This document shows positions 12,017 through 24,042 of a DNA stretch of 64,000 nt, piece after piece. Source of the DNA: Narthecium ossifragum (Eukaryota > Streptophyta > Magnoliopsida > Dioscoreales > Nartheciaceae); assembly GCA_963920575.1 (NCBI GenBank), contig OY986973.1, forward strand, positions 12,913,397 through 12,977,396, in the 5' to 3' direction. Under the pieces are notes generated by a model. The model saw only the letters and a list, made by a program, of their open reading frames with translations, was not told where the DNA came from and searched no databases. A program made the translations under genes and the position numbers. Positions within the stretch are counted from its first letter, which is position 1; each line of letters begins with the position of its first letter.

Positions 12017-15000
12017 CTATCTGCTTATGATGGTGTTATATGTAACTTTCGAAATTACTGACACCGGAAGAATGGTAACATGGCCGTCGCTTCCATAAAG
12101 CCCGACTCTTCCAAAGCTCGCAGAGGAGCTATTCATGGTGGCATTCAAAACGAAAGACAGGATCTGTGTCTGTCCACTCGCAATGGAAAACCTTGTGGGC
12201 GATACTGCCAGTGAAACACCAAATGGAGCACTCCAGCTAACAAGGAAAGTCTCATCATTAGCGATGTTAGTGACTGTTCTTGAAATAGTTCTTGACTGGT
12301 TAAGGACCGCAATGGTGATAGAAGGCAAATTTAGATCAGCACCGCTAATATTGGCAACCCCACAGCTCTGACCAGTGTAATTTAAAACTACAGGAGCAGA
12401 TCCATTAATAGCGCAAAGAAAGGAGAAAAAATCATCATAACCTGAAAATCAGTAAATACATTAGGCCACAACTAGAAGTAAGCATTTTGGGCAAGATAAG
12501 ATCAAGTAATGCACCATGGTGCACAAGCTCTGATCCGAGGTTTATGAAAACCATAAAGTAATCCAGATTATAGCTGTTCTGGCCTAATGTTTTATTACGT
12601 CTTGAGCATATTTATGTAGCAGAAAAAATTTAATTTCCACATACTGATAAACTAGAGCAAGATTGACAGGGTGATGCAGTCCAATTTGGAGGTGTTTTAT
12701 TACCAAGTTTTGCTGAAGGGAAGAGGTTAAATTGGACATTAATGACTCATGTATAGTATAAACTTTGTAAGGGAGAATTTGTAGAGAAAATTGGGGCACC
12801 ACTGTTCTTGGGATCTAGGAAGATGTAGGTAACAACTTTAGTATTTCATCCAAAAGTCCAACTGGAGATTCTTGTCGTGGAAACCAGCAAATGGTTAAAA
12901 CCAGAAAAGGACCTCTAGTACGTAGTTTAACACTTTAAGATATGCAAATTGCTAAAACCACTATTATTAACACAACAAACCATATCACCACTACATAGAT
13001 TTTCTGGGAAACACTTTCTGCACATTGTTAATGCTCATTGTAGAAACTAAATGAGTAAAAACTTACTGGAATCGAAGATCAGTCCAGGGTCTAAGGCAGT
13101 CGTTGCATTGACGAAACCGCTGCCCATGTCAAAGGGTGTTGCAGGTGACTGGGTTGAATCTGGATTGCTATAAGCACGCTGGGCCATGATTGGTCCACCT
13201 TGCTTGTCATAGAGAGCAGCAGTTGTAGATAGAGCAGAACCAATGGCTGAAGGACTAAATGTTGGAAATTTTTGCTTGATAAGTGCAGCAAGTCCAGCAA
13301 CGTGTGGAGCGGCCATGCTTGTGCCAGAGATCATTGCAAAATTTTCACCTGATAACTAGTGGTAAGAACGTGCATAGCAACATGGAAATATATTTGGATA
13401 TAAGCATTCAATTTGTTCTACCTAGATGAGATAACTGAATAACTGATGCAAGTACTTTACACGCATGTGGCTTTCCTTAATAAATACAAAGGTCACAAAA
13501 GCGGCCAAACATTAGATAGTTAGAATAGTCAATCCTGAATGTAGTGATCAAGATATTATAATACTGCCACTAGGTATCATTGTAGGCTAACATACCTTTA
13601 AACTCAGTGGAGTCAGTACCCAGAGAACTCCAGGCACCCCAAATGAAATTACCAGGAGCAATGAGATTGGGCTTCATTATTTCAGCATCAGCTAGTGAAT
13701 TGTCCTCTGGATCTGGACCTCTGGCAGAATAATACAGTACTTTTGGTGCTAAATTGCTGTAGTTAGCTTCTATGCCTCCTAAGATTTTTGCAACACCACC
13801 GAATTTGATGATTGATTTTGTAGTATCATCTCTCACTAAGGAGCTATTATAGTAGTTCAGGAATACCTGTCCAGAGAAGCGCAGCAACACAACTTAAGCA
13901 TGTTCCTACGATGCATACTAGAGAGACAAAAAGCCTTGCATCATAAATCTCCTTTGAGTTTCATTCATTTTCTAAATCCACATCTTATTGTAATAGTAAT
14001 TACATGATCGATGGAGGAAATACCACCCAGCAAGGTTAGGCAACACAAATAAACCGGGCACCACAATTTGTGTGATAGAGGTTCTATAAAAACCAGTAAA
14101 TCTGAATAGATTTGTCCCTGAGTTGATATTCGAGATTGTTAGGTATCCCATCAAGCTGGCTCTCAGTTGCCATCAGACAACCATTCATAGGAGTTACAGG
14201 AATGATTGTTGAGAAGGATTAGCCTTGGTAGGAGATGTGATATCCAGATCTGATAAAAAGTCGATAGCATCTGATCCATAACAAGAAATGTTTAACTTGC
14301 AGCATATTTAACTTGCAGTTGGTTGGCACTTGATAGTAAGCTACCTAACTATCTGTTGGGCTTGGCACTCGATAGTAGGCTCAAACAACACAACAACATA
14401 CAAGGCAAAAGGAATCACACAAGGCACATTAGCCGCAACTAGGCGCAAGCATTTTGTAAAAAGAATAATTGTGAAACATGTGAACGTATGAATCCTCCCA
14501 CATATAGACACAAGAAGCAAATGATACTTAAAGCTTTGGAATTTGACCAGGCATTAGGAATACAGGGCAGAAAAGACGACGAATCCTGGGAAAACATACC
14601 TTTGAATCATCAGGAGAGGGTATTATTAAACCTGGAATATCCATAGGAGTAGGGTTGAGCTGAAACCCTAAAACAAAAGGATCCATATAGAAGATTATGC
14701 CAGCTGCACTTATGTTCTTTGCCGTGTCTAAAGCTTGTTTTACGGAGGAAAGGCCAAGTACAAATCTGATAGAATAACTGCAAATTAAGAGTTTTCCATT
14801 GACCAGATCTGGATCCAGTTGACTCGGATCTTGGCATTCTCCTAAATACATTTCATTTACACTGGTTGTGCCATTTTTCAAGGCATGAGGTGCAGAAATT
14901 ATAGTGTACATTGAGTCACCATCGGTGCCAGCTGCAGCAAATTATAAGAATCAGTTTTGGCCAGTTGGAACAAATATTGAAGGTATTGTATGACAGTAAC

Positions 15001-16692
15001 AGTATAGAAAGTCAATAAGTCACAGATAACACATTCAAATCCTGTTATTGTATGACCTCAAACAAGCAAATTTTAGTGCTTCTACAAGATTAAGGACCAA
15101 GATGCATGAAGAGGAAGACTATATACTAAAAGCATGATCTACATTGGTTAAATTGAATACTTACCTGCAAGTCCAACTCCTGTTATGGTAAGATTGTTGC
15201 CAAGTACAATGTGATTACTGTAGATTCTATCGTGTGTTGCTGCACCTACAGTGAATATCCATGGACTGAAGGAAGACATGCTCTTGGGCGAAGGACCAGT
15301 ATTCCCTGCTGCTTGGACAACAAATATTCCAGCTTTGACAGCTGAAAGCAATGCCATATCTATAGGATTGAAGAATGTCGCTAGCCCAGGAGGACGTCTG
15401 TTGGGAGTGATTGACAAACTTATTATATCAACACCATCTTGAGCTGCCTGTTGATGTAAATTAACCATGAATACCAACTAATGACTGAAAATTTGAACCT
15501 ACTGAAATGAATCGCTTCTATCCAATTAGTAGAACATACATCCGGTAGAATGGGTTCATCCATGACTAAGATGTATAACATTGATCCAATCCAACAGGCA
15601 TGACAATTCATTCAGAAAACAGGGTGATTATTTTCCCAATCACAATAAATTTAGAGGACAAAAGGATCCTCTTTTACAACCAAGATTATGATATAGTGTA
15701 GTGAAAGAAGTACTTATGGCACAAAAATCGAAGTTCATGTATTGGTAGAACTGCTTAACCTATAAAGTCTTTTTTATCAAGTTAAGAATGGTGGAATGGC
15801 CATTCTTTTACAACCACATAAAACACCAACAAATTAGATCTATGCTAGCCAACATGAAGCTAATACGATGAGAACTTAAAGGATTTGTCCACCTGATCTA
15901 TAGCAGCAACAACATCTGCAGCAAATCCTCCAAAGCTTTTGTACAGAGCCTTATAAACAGCAATGCTGAAAAGAAAAACACAGCCAACCACATTGGTTTC
16001 CTGACAGAATGCCCGCGTTGACTTATCAATGAACATACTAAAATCTATAAATTACTGTGCATGAGGTGCCATCCCACTCGCATTCCCAAATTGATGCCCA
16101 GAAACAACAACGGGGATCCCATGATTGCCAGCTGCAATTGATGCTGTGTGCCTATGCTTGAAGAACAAATATTGGATTAGCAAAGCACTCCAACAATAGT
16201 GACTTAAGGAGATAACCACTACCAAATACATGTATCATCACATGGAAAGTGAAAAGCTTAAGTACACTTTTACCAATGGAGAGTAAAGACTCACGTTCCA
16301 TGGCCATCACCATCAAATGGTGAAGCGTAATCTTTAGAAGCATTAAAAATTCCCCTGGTTATGGCAGAAGCTGCAAAATGACGAGCTCCAACAAGCTTTC
16401 TATTGCAGGATCCAGAAGGAAAATCTGCTGTTACTTCACAGACACCAGAAAAATGGGCAGGGATTGGATAAAGATTTCCGGAGATATCATCTGAAAAACT
16501 TGGGTGTGTTGGGTCGATTCCTGTGTCAATAAAGCCTATCACAATACCCTGTCCAGCAACTTCAGCCCCTCCTTCTTGGACCCATGCTCCCTGTGGCAGA
16601 CCCAGAAACTCAGGAGTGTGTGTAGTTGCAGTCCTCACTGAGAAATCCGAGATCACATTTGCCACTTCGCGTCTCCGGGAAAGCTTGTCAGC
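12017..16692 (-). CDS. SBT2: Subtilisin-like serine protease, SBT2 group (5' exons not found)
   Basis: Eight exons, in gene order: 16295-16692, 16056-16151, 15893-15965, 15165-15447, 14600-14931, 13596-13866, 13067-13348 and 12017-12441. All introns are GT-AG and the phases agree at every junction. The exons sum to 2160 bp, an intact 719-codon frame plus stop. The first exon starts inside the end of the I9 propeptide (ADKLSRRREV). The S8 catalytic set is complete in this numbering: Asp56 (FIDTGID), His131 (GDGHGTHTA), oxyanion Asn238 (QAAGNTGP) and Ser495 (ISGTSMAAPH). A PA domain lies between His and Ser (about 310-390), and a fibronectin-III-like domain forms the C-terminus. Plant SBT2 proteases are secreted, usually about 800-850 residues, so about 100-130 N-terminal residues (signal peptide, most of I9) are missing. 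No fitting exon is seen up to 21 kb. The gene is either 5' truncated or has a very long, transposon-filled intron. Confidence 0.95.
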
Positions 16693-17440
16693 CTTCGATT
16701 TTATCAAACAAAAAAAAAGTGTTATTGAGGGTTCAAAAATAACAGGACATGTGTTACTGATGAATATTATCAATCTCATAAGACTTAAAATCACACAAGG
16801 TAGATGCCATCAAGGATAAAACACCATAATTTAACCAGCAGGTTTTACAATACAATAACCTAATTGACCTTTTTCTGACGTGATAGATCAGAAAGCTATC
16901 CATACAAATATATTTTAAGCAGCATAACTGATAATCCAGTAATAAAAAAAATACACTCTAAGCAACATAGAGAACTATGCTAGGTACCTATGAAATTAGA
17001 CTTCCAATGTAATCTGCAAAAATCAACCATCTATCATTAGGTCCTATTTGGCAGCTTGAAACCCTTCAAGATTTAGCAAATTTGAGTGCCATAAAAGTGC
17101 ACTCCTAACAATAGATAGAAATACTATATGCTCTCTCTTTACCTAGTAGACCATGTTCAGAGGGATTGGGGGTCTGACATAGCTATGTCTATGTCAGAGC
17201 CTGCCATAGTGTTTGGCCCAATCCTCATTGGACACCTGGATCTCACTTCATTCTCTCCCTCACGCATACATATATTGCACATACATGCATGGTGCATGCA
17301 TATACATATTATGCATTTATATATTGTTGTATGCTATGAAAATACTTTATATATATAATAATCCGTAGATATATTATAAATGTACTTATATATATGCATA
17401 CATGGGCTCTGATAACAAATTTGATTCAATCTGCTAATCC
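16693..17440. other. Non-coding sequence upstream of the subtilase exons
   Basis: AT-rich, with no I9 propeptide or signal-peptide coding. It is probably the start of an intron of the subtilase gene (the first visible exon has an AG acceptor at its edge), with ATGCAT- and TATATA-rich simple sequence at 17270-17400. Near 17404 there is CTCTGATAACAAATTTGATT, which resembles a PBS-LTR junction of the kind seen at 19665-19685, but no LTR can be recognised after it. Confidence 0.5.
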
Positions 17441-19598
17441 ACTCATACATGTCTGAAGCTGAGTGGTTGATGGATGTTGGGCGAAGCTCACGGATCTAAT
17501 CAGCTGGATGATGGCACCCGAATAAGGAGGGAAGCTCCTCATATTGATTATTCGATGCTTGATCAACTGAAGATGCGTAGGGAACATCTGGATCTGATCT
17601 GGACGATTCTGATGGCCTAAGGGTGCTTGATCAGGTTCAGATCGTCGATTAAGCCTGCCGGATTGGGGACTGGATAGATCAAATGGGTGGATCTCGTTGC
17701 AAGCTGTTTGGAAGGCTGAGATCATCTGGAATCTGGTCTGATCTTGCCGAAGTTCGGAATTTGGCTTGACCATGTTTGATTGGCTGAGCTTGACTGGCTA
17801 AGATCAAATCTGACTGAACCCACTTGAGTCTGAGTTAGCCCGAACTGGTCTGGATCTAGGCTTGATCGGATCTAGGTGGTGTAGCCAAATTGGAGTGAAC
17901 CTGACTTGTGGAAATCTGATTCGATCAGGTCTATGTGTCTGAATCTGAGTTGGATTTGACCCAGTCTGTTAAAATCTGATCAAATCATATATGCACGGTC
18001 GAGATTGGCCCAAAGTTGGTTGAAATCAGGTATGGCTCGATCGGAATTTGACTCGATCAAGTCTGTGAGACTAAGTCCGACTCTGATTAAATCCAACTAG
18101 TTCATATCTGATTTGATCAGATCGGACGGTTGGAGCCTATCTATAGATTGATGAAGCTTCAGGAAGGATGAAGGAGGTCTGGCGGCTGAGAGTGGCCTGA
18201 ACTCAATCGCCACTGAGGGAAGCTCGTCGGAGTTCGAATCCCATGGAAAAGAGGTTTGGTGGCTCTAGAGAGCTTCAGAAGCTTTAGAGAGGTAAACACA
18301 GTCGGAGCTTAGTTTGTCTCGGCTGAGGGTTTCGAGGTCAAGAACGACGGTGGGATTTGAGCTTCCGCCGGGGTCGATAATGAAGAAGGCATGGTCAAGG
18401 AAGGTTGTGATTGGATTGGGGTAGGAATAAGGAGGACCTTGATGGCGGTTACGTAGTGCGGGGAGGGCTTCAACTAAGGTGAGGTTGGCAGCTGAGGGTT
18501 TGTGAACGACTGATAGATTGCCAGAGACGACAATCGGTAGTGGAGACGGCGAAGGAAGGGTCATGGGGTTGCAGGGGAAAAGGTAGCGACCTTGGTTGGT
18601 AACGGCAGCTGCCGGAGAGGAGTGGGGAGAATTGCCGGTGGTGGGAATGTAGGGTTTGGATGAAGGGAAGGAGGAAGAAGATGATGACATGGTGCTGAAT
18701 GGGCTGAGATGCGGGGCGGGATCTGACTGAGGTGGCGAGGCTAGGTAAGGTGGCAGCGGGTGTTGCTCAAACTAAGGATTTGATGGCTCTGGCCTCTCAA
18801 CTAGCTCCTTGATCTCTTCTCCAAGATATGCTTCTTTGATTTCTTCTCCTATGAGGGTTGTGACGTCCCGATTGGAGTTGATCTCAAAGTTGTCTGCGGA
18901 GTCAGAGTCGTATGCGGAGTCTTAATCCAGGTAGAGCTAGGGTTAGGTTCGGCAATCCAAGTTGCAGGTAGAGTGGGATTCTGACTTGGAATCTGAACCC
19001 CAGTAGGGCTTGACCGATTTGTAGGAGAATGTCTCTGAATGGTTACTTCCCACTATTCGGCTGAAAGGTAAGGCATAGAGATCCAACTATGGACGACTTC
19101 CTTCCATTCTTCAGTTGTTGGGTAAGCCGTACTCCGAGTTTGACTAGGATTCCTAGTTGGAGTAGGACTTGTAATCCTAGTTCCAATAGGATTTGGAGTC
19201 CAAGTCGTACTCGAATACCCGTTGGTGTTTGCCGGTTTGGGTTGGTTGTATAGTAGAGGTAATGGTTGATAAAGAGGTGATGGATTGCAAGGAGAAATAG
19301 AGGGCTGATGTGGTGGTTGACGTCGACGAAGTGCAGGTTGTGGTGGGAGAAAAAGGTTTCGGCCAGGTACAGGAGAAGGTTGGATTGGCTGGTTAGGGTT
19401 AGGGTTCTCACCTTACTCTCCTACCGTACCTCCATCATGTTTTTGCATCTGTAGCGTCATGAAAGCGACGGACTCAAAGATTCCTCGAATCAGGGCTTGA
19501 GTCGTGTGCTGGGATGTCTGGAGGGTCAGCAACATCCCTTTGATGACGTTGATCCCTTCTCTGGTTATGGGGCTTTCCCGCTCCCTGGGAGGGCTCAC
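17441..19598 (-). pseudogene. F2-family proline/serine-rich protein, broken copy
   Basis: Minus-strand pieces match the 48188-50416 protein in order. 18265-18690 has NQGRYLFPCNPM, VVSGNLSVVHK and RHQGPPYSYP, against NQGHPLSPYQPT, VISGNLPEVHK and PHQGPPHYYP in the intact copy. 17426-17773 has QIQMFPTHLQLIKH and FPPYSGAIIQLIRS. Just after the PBS, 19413-19598 encodes a 61-residue N-terminus (ITREGINVIKGMLLTLQTSQ...) that could form a helix. It has no counterpart in the complete F2 copy, whose leader is shorter. It may be the ancestral N-terminus. Function unknown. Confidence 0.8.
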
Positions 19599-19664
19599 AG
19601 GGGGTATCTCATGTCATCAGTGCAGTTTCTAGAAGGCTTTGGGCAACACAGTCGACGGAACAAA

Positions 19665-19676
19665 GCTCTGATACCA
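19665..19676 (-). promoter_or_regulatory. Primer-binding site (initiator tRNA-Met) of F2 copy
   Basis: The minus strand reads TGGTATCAGAGC, three bases inside the LTR end at 19680. It is the standard complement of the 3' end of plant initiator tRNA-Met and sets the element orientation. Confidence 0.92.
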
Positions 19677-19679
19677 AGT

Positions 19680-20473
19680 TGATACGATGCACCTTCTCTA
19701 GAGCTTTCGTGTCTGGTCTCGGCTCCTTATTCAAATCTATGGCTAGGTCGAGAAATACCTTTAGGGTTTTAGGAGAAACAAGCCGGAGGAGAGAGACGGA
19801 GTGATGAAGAGGAATACCTTGCAGCTCCTCTAAATACGGCCGGCTGCACTTGGGAAATCGGCCAAGGAAGGACGCCGGGGATGGGGACGTGGACGGTGGC
19901 TGGTAGCGGCGGACGGTGGTTGGTGGTGACCGGCTAGTGGAGAAGGGGTCGGCTGTAGAGATTAGGGTGGAGGGGTTGGAGGATTTGGGTGGAAACTATA
20001 TTATACTACTCCTAGGGTTTACTCTACTAACTACTAATTTTATTCATCTTTTTCCCCCTCTCAATACAAGCTATAGAGGTCCTTTTATAGAGGACTCGGC
20101 AAAGTTCTAATCAAACTAAATACCTTCTTACTTAACCAGCAAATAATAAAACTTTTTTTAATACAACTCAAACTGACTCATAATAACCAGGACTTACCTA
20201 AATAAGCAAGTAACATAACTCAACCAAAACTAAGACTCAAATAAATAGAAAACTCAACTGAGAAGCAAACTTTTAATTAACTCTACCAAGACTAGAAAAC
20301 TGACTCAACTCGAAAACTAAAATCAGGGAAGACCAACATAGATTGGATCTCCTAGTGGCCGGTTGGGCTCAACCTGCCCATGTGGGCCCGGATGCAGCCA
20401 GCTCCTTGGCGTGGGCCCACCCAAGCAAGGGTGTGGGCCCCTTCTTGGAATGGTTCGGTTCGACCTCGTATCA
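19680..20473 (-). repeat. 5' LTR of truncated F2 element
   Basis: It begins TGATACGATGCACC and ends GACCTCGTATCA (794 bp), matching the LTRs at 47351-48157 and 50661-51471. It includes the shared promoter CCTTTTATAGAG (TATAAAA on the minus strand). Confidence 0.92.
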
Positions 20474-20860
20474 GTATATTTCCCTATTAGGGACATTCGA
20501 AATAGACTACTTATTAAGTGAGTCTAATTTGGTAGGAAATTTGGTCAATTTGACATTTTTTAATTTTTTACTCATATTTCGAGTAATCTTTGAAGAAGAT
20601 GTCATGAATAGGTTACTGTTTTAAGAAAAATCTTATATATTCCTTTCTACTCTTATTTACGTTCTTCATTGTGATATTTGATCAGTCAATGCTTTATATC
20701 AACCTAAATCTATTCTAACTTCTAATTTCTTTTGCTCGTCTGTCAATGGTTTACGAGACTCACCCAAAATGACATATTCTTGACTCAACGGTGCTCAACG
20801 TGAATTTGGTGACGATCCACAGAATATATCAAAAATCTAAAATAAACTAACAACCACACG
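20474..20860. other. Unassigned sequence next to the assembly gap
   Basis: AT-rich, no open frame with family features. It ends at the gap and could belong to the subtilase intron or to another repeat. Confidence 0.4.
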
Positions 20861-21060
20861 NNNNNNNNNNNNNNNNNNNNNNNNNNNNNNNNNNNNNNNN
20901 NNNNNNNNNNNNNNNNNNNNNNNNNNNNNNNNNNNNNNNNNNNNNNNNNNNNNNNNNNNNNNNNNNNNNNNNNNNNNNNNNNNNNNNNNNNNNNNNNNNN
21001 NNNNNNNNNNNNNNNNNNNNNNNNNNNNNNNNNNNNNNNNNNNNNNNNNNNNNNNNNNNN
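20861..21060. other. Assembly gap (200 N)
   Basis: A run of exactly 200 undetermined bases, probably a fixed-length placeholder. True length unknown. It lies 23 bp left of the Harbinger element. Confidence 0.98.
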
Positions 21061-21096
21061 GGAGCCTTATCGGAGCCCATTGAGAGCATCTCTAAT

Positions 21097-21488
21097 CAGG
21101 GGCGAGCAAACTGAATAATTCGGTTTGATTTTTCGGTATATTCGATTCGATTCAATTTTTTTTTTTTCAAAATTTGATATTTGATTCGATTTCGGTTTTT
21201 ATTTTTAAAATATGATAAATATTGAAATACCGAAAATTTTAAAGTTATATATCTTTTTTCGGTTCGGTTTTATATTATAAGTAAAAAACTACGAATTATT
21301 TCGGTTTTTTTCGATTCGGTTCGGTTTTCACATAAATTCGGTTCGGTTCGGTTTTTAAATTAGTGTACCGAATTAATTCGGTTCGGTTCGGTTTGGTTCG
21401 ATTTTATGTACTAATTCGGTTCGGTTCGGTTTTTTAAATTATGGTATTTCGGCATTTCGGTTCGGTATGTACCGAATTCTCACCCCTA
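21097..21488. mobile_element. hAT-type MITE inside the Harbinger left end (TSD TCTCTAAT/TCTCCAAT)
   Basis: 392 bp, beginning CAGGGGCGAGC and ending TCTCACCCCTA, with 8-bp flanks TCTCTAAT (21089-21096) and TCTCCAAT (21489-21496), one mismatch. CAGGGG ends and an 8-bp TSD are typical of the hAT superfamily. The interior is a simple array of TTCGGTTCGG-like units on both sides of an AT-rich centre. No coding capacity. Confidence 0.85.
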
Positions 21489-21739
21489 TCTCCAATCACA
21501 TTCTCTAAAATGAAGAATCTAACAATTATAAAAAATATATAAATGTGTTTTGGATAATGGCAACTCCAATCATCATTTTCTATACTGTTTCTCCATTTCA
21601 ATATTTCTCCTAAATATCTTCCATGCCCCTCTTATTAAAACATAATTAATATATATAATCCAAATAACTTTTAATTCTAATATATGATATTTACAAGATT
21701 AATATCATGACAAATATATCATCAATATCTTCGAAACGA

Positions 21740-22030
21740 GACTAATATTGCTGTTGTGTATTAGATGTTTTGGATTCTGTTGCTGGCTCGACTATGACAC
21801 ACTACACAGAGTTAACGGGGTCTGGGGCAGCGCATCGGCGGGGGTTTCCGGGGGCAACGCCCCCAGCAGCTAAACAGATTTTAGGATTTGTTTTAGCGGA
21901 TCTAGCCTATTTTGTCTTTAGACCCGACACGGATTAGGTTATGTATGGAGGAGTATAGTATAAATACTCATGTAGCCTTGGATTTACTTCTGTCCATCAT
22001 ATTTTTTGTAAGAGAATAAGAGAAGCATCA
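21740..22030 (+). other. Possible short LTR remnant inside the Harbinger element
   Basis: GC-rich stretch (GGGGGCAACGCCCCC, 21852-21866) followed by a TATA box (TATAAATAC, about 21959-21967) and a pyrimidine-rich region, unlike the AT-rich Harbinger DNA around it. It breaks the match between the two subterminal regions of the transposon. I found no TSD, so this is only a suggestion. Confidence 0.35.
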
Positions 22031-22150
22031 TATCTACCAAAATCTAGACAAAACCTGACAAGTCCATATTTATCAACATGATGCTCTTATCATATCTATC
22101 AAAATCATAACAAAGCATGCCAAGTCATGTAACTATCATAAAAAAAACAG

Positions 22151-22280
22151 CTTGACAAATCATATCCTTGACCACTCACTGACAAGCCATGATAAAGCTT
22201 GACAAATCATATCCTTGACCACTCACTGACAAGTCATGATAAAGTTTGACAAATCATATCCTTGACCACTCGCTTTTATA
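22151..22280. repeat. 47-bp direct repeat, about 2.7 copies
   Basis: Units start at 22151, 22198 and 22245 and contain CATATCCTTGACCACTC. It lies just upstream of the SANT-like gene, within its likely promoter. Confidence 0.9.
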
Positions 22281-22392
22281 TCAATCGATCTCATGGTAGT
22301 AGGGTTTCATATCCACTATAAATAGTCATATCTTTATCTTCAAAAATCCCACATCTTCTTCTTCCTCCTCTCAAAACAAGGTAAGCTGAAAC

Positions 22393-23360
22393 ATGAATTG
22401 GAATGCACGATTGGCTTTTCACGGTCAATCATTCACTAACGAAGAAGACAATATCATCTGTAATGCATGGCTCGAGGTTTCTCAAGATCCAGTGACAGAT
22501 ACTAATAAAAAAAGAGATAAGTTGTGGGAGCGCATTTCAGTTATATACAATAGCAACCTTCTAGCTCACAACACTGGTGAGCGCTCAACCAAATCCCTCC
22601 AATGTCGAATGACTATCATTATGAAAGCTATCAACAAATTTCGAGAATGTGTTTGCCAAGTTGAAGGACTCAATCCAAGTGGCGCTTCAGAGATTGACAT
22701 TGTAAGAATTTCGGACTCTAGCCTACATTATGATTTTATATTATACTTAGTATTGAATGTTTAATTTTGTTGTAGATCGACAATGCAAAAATATTATTTA
22801 GCCAAGATTCCGAGGGAAAAAAGGGTTTTCAATTTGATCATGTCTGGCCAATTCTTAAGGAAGTTGAGAAGTGGACTGATAACAGCAACAAAAGCACTTC
22901 GACGCAATAAAAACGGCACGATTATGCTAAAGGATCTCAACAAGATTCAGCTGCACCCATATCACCACATATTGTCGATTTGAATACTGATGAAGAATAT
23001 TCTCCCGCATCATTCGATAATGATGTTAATGTATTTAGTCATCCCATCGGACGAAGAAAGAAAAGATTCGAAGGGCTCAAGCAGTAGACAAGAGTACTTT
23101 AATTGAATCAATCGCCGAGGGAAATCGAGAAATCTTGGAGTTTTTGAATAGAGGACAAATGCAGAGAAGGGAGCACTTTGCTCAATTGGAGAACTCTGCG
23201 GCGCAGCGTTATCAACTTTTGATGTTGCAGGCTGAAAATGAATGCAACAAGTTACAACTACGTCGTGAATGTCAAGAAAAAGATATTATAGAGATAAACT
23301 TGTGTGCCATAGCAGATCCAGCTGACCGTGAATATTTTCATAAAAAAAGAAGGAAATTTT
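22393..23360 (+). pseudogene. Harbinger Myb/SANT-like protein (ORF1), broken
   Basis: Exon 1, 22393-22701, has an ATG start and encodes a trihelix/Myb-like domain with FTNEEDNIICNAWLEVSQD, LWERI and RSTKSLQCRM. A GT-AG intron follows (22702-22775). Exon 2 continues in phase with GKKGFQFDHVWPILKEVEKW, then meets a TAA at 22908. After further stops the C-terminal NAM-associated region is still readable in 23135-23362 (LENSAAQRYQLLMLQAE, ending ADREYFHKKRRKF). In this superfamily ORF1 binds the element ends and helps the transposase. Together with the split transposase it shows this copy is non-functional. Identification rests on position and motifs. Confidence 0.85.
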
Positions 23361-23526
23361 AGAAAAAAGAACTCGCGATTCAACTTTCGATGGTAGCTCG
23401 TCTACTTTTAATGACATCAATTTCAACCCGTATCAAGACGGTTACGACGGAAGTGGCTTACCCGATTACTAGATGTCGTTATTGGTAATACCGATGCGTT
23501 ATATTAAGTGATGTATTTGAATTCAG

Positions 23527-23670
23527 CGCGGTTGTATTTGCTTTCGGTGTGGTTGTATTTGCTTTCGGTATGATTGTATTTGTTTTCAATGTGGTTGTAT
23601 TTGTTTTCGGTGTGGTTGTATTTGCTTTCAGTATGATTGTATTTACTTTCGGTGTGATTGTATTTGCTTA
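23527..23670. repeat. 21-bp tandem repeat, about 7 copies
   Basis: Imperfect units like GGTTGTATTTGCTTTCGGTG follow one another without spacers, directly downstream of ORF1 and inside the Harbinger element. Confidence 0.85.
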
Positions 23671-23761
23671 GTGTTTAATGTAATTTTCTTATTTGTGTTA
23701 ATTTCTTTTTTGCAAGTATAAACTTAGTCAGAAAACAAATTATGCTACATGCCTAATACAC

Positions 23762-23890
23762 AACATTGAAATGCATGACTGAAGCACATCGTTGAAATAC
23801 ATGACTGAAACACATAATGGAAATACATGACTGAAACACATAATTAAAATGCATGACTGAGATACATCACTAAGATACATGAATAAAATA
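23762..23890. repeat. About 30-bp degenerate tandem repeat
   Basis: Units like GAAATACATGACTGAAACAC recur four to five times between the two Harbinger genes, just past the 3' end of the transposase. Confidence 0.75.
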
Positions 23891-24042
23891 CCGAACTAAA
23901 TTGTGGCATTGCCACGTCTTTCCCACAGATGGTCAATCAATGCATTTCGAATGACATAATGAGCGTCTTTGTCCTTTAGACCCTTGTGTCGAGCAAGGAA
24001 TTCCTTCAATTCTATTGTTTCACCTCCAATGCTATCAACGAC

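Larger units (their letters stand above)
17441..20473 (-). mobile_element. Family F2 non-autonomous LTR element, 3' truncated
   Basis: The 5' LTR (19680-20473), PBS (19665-19676) and most of the internal region are present. Similarity to the complete F2 element at 47351-51471 stops near 17441, before the C-terminal coding part, PPT and 3' LTR. The base pairs after the LTR (GTATA) have no partner at the truncated end. The internal coding sequence is interrupted by stops and frame changes, so this copy is older than 47351-51471. Confidence 0.88.

Noticed and set aside
20847..21089. ORF over the N run
   Set aside because: It consists of undetermined bases.
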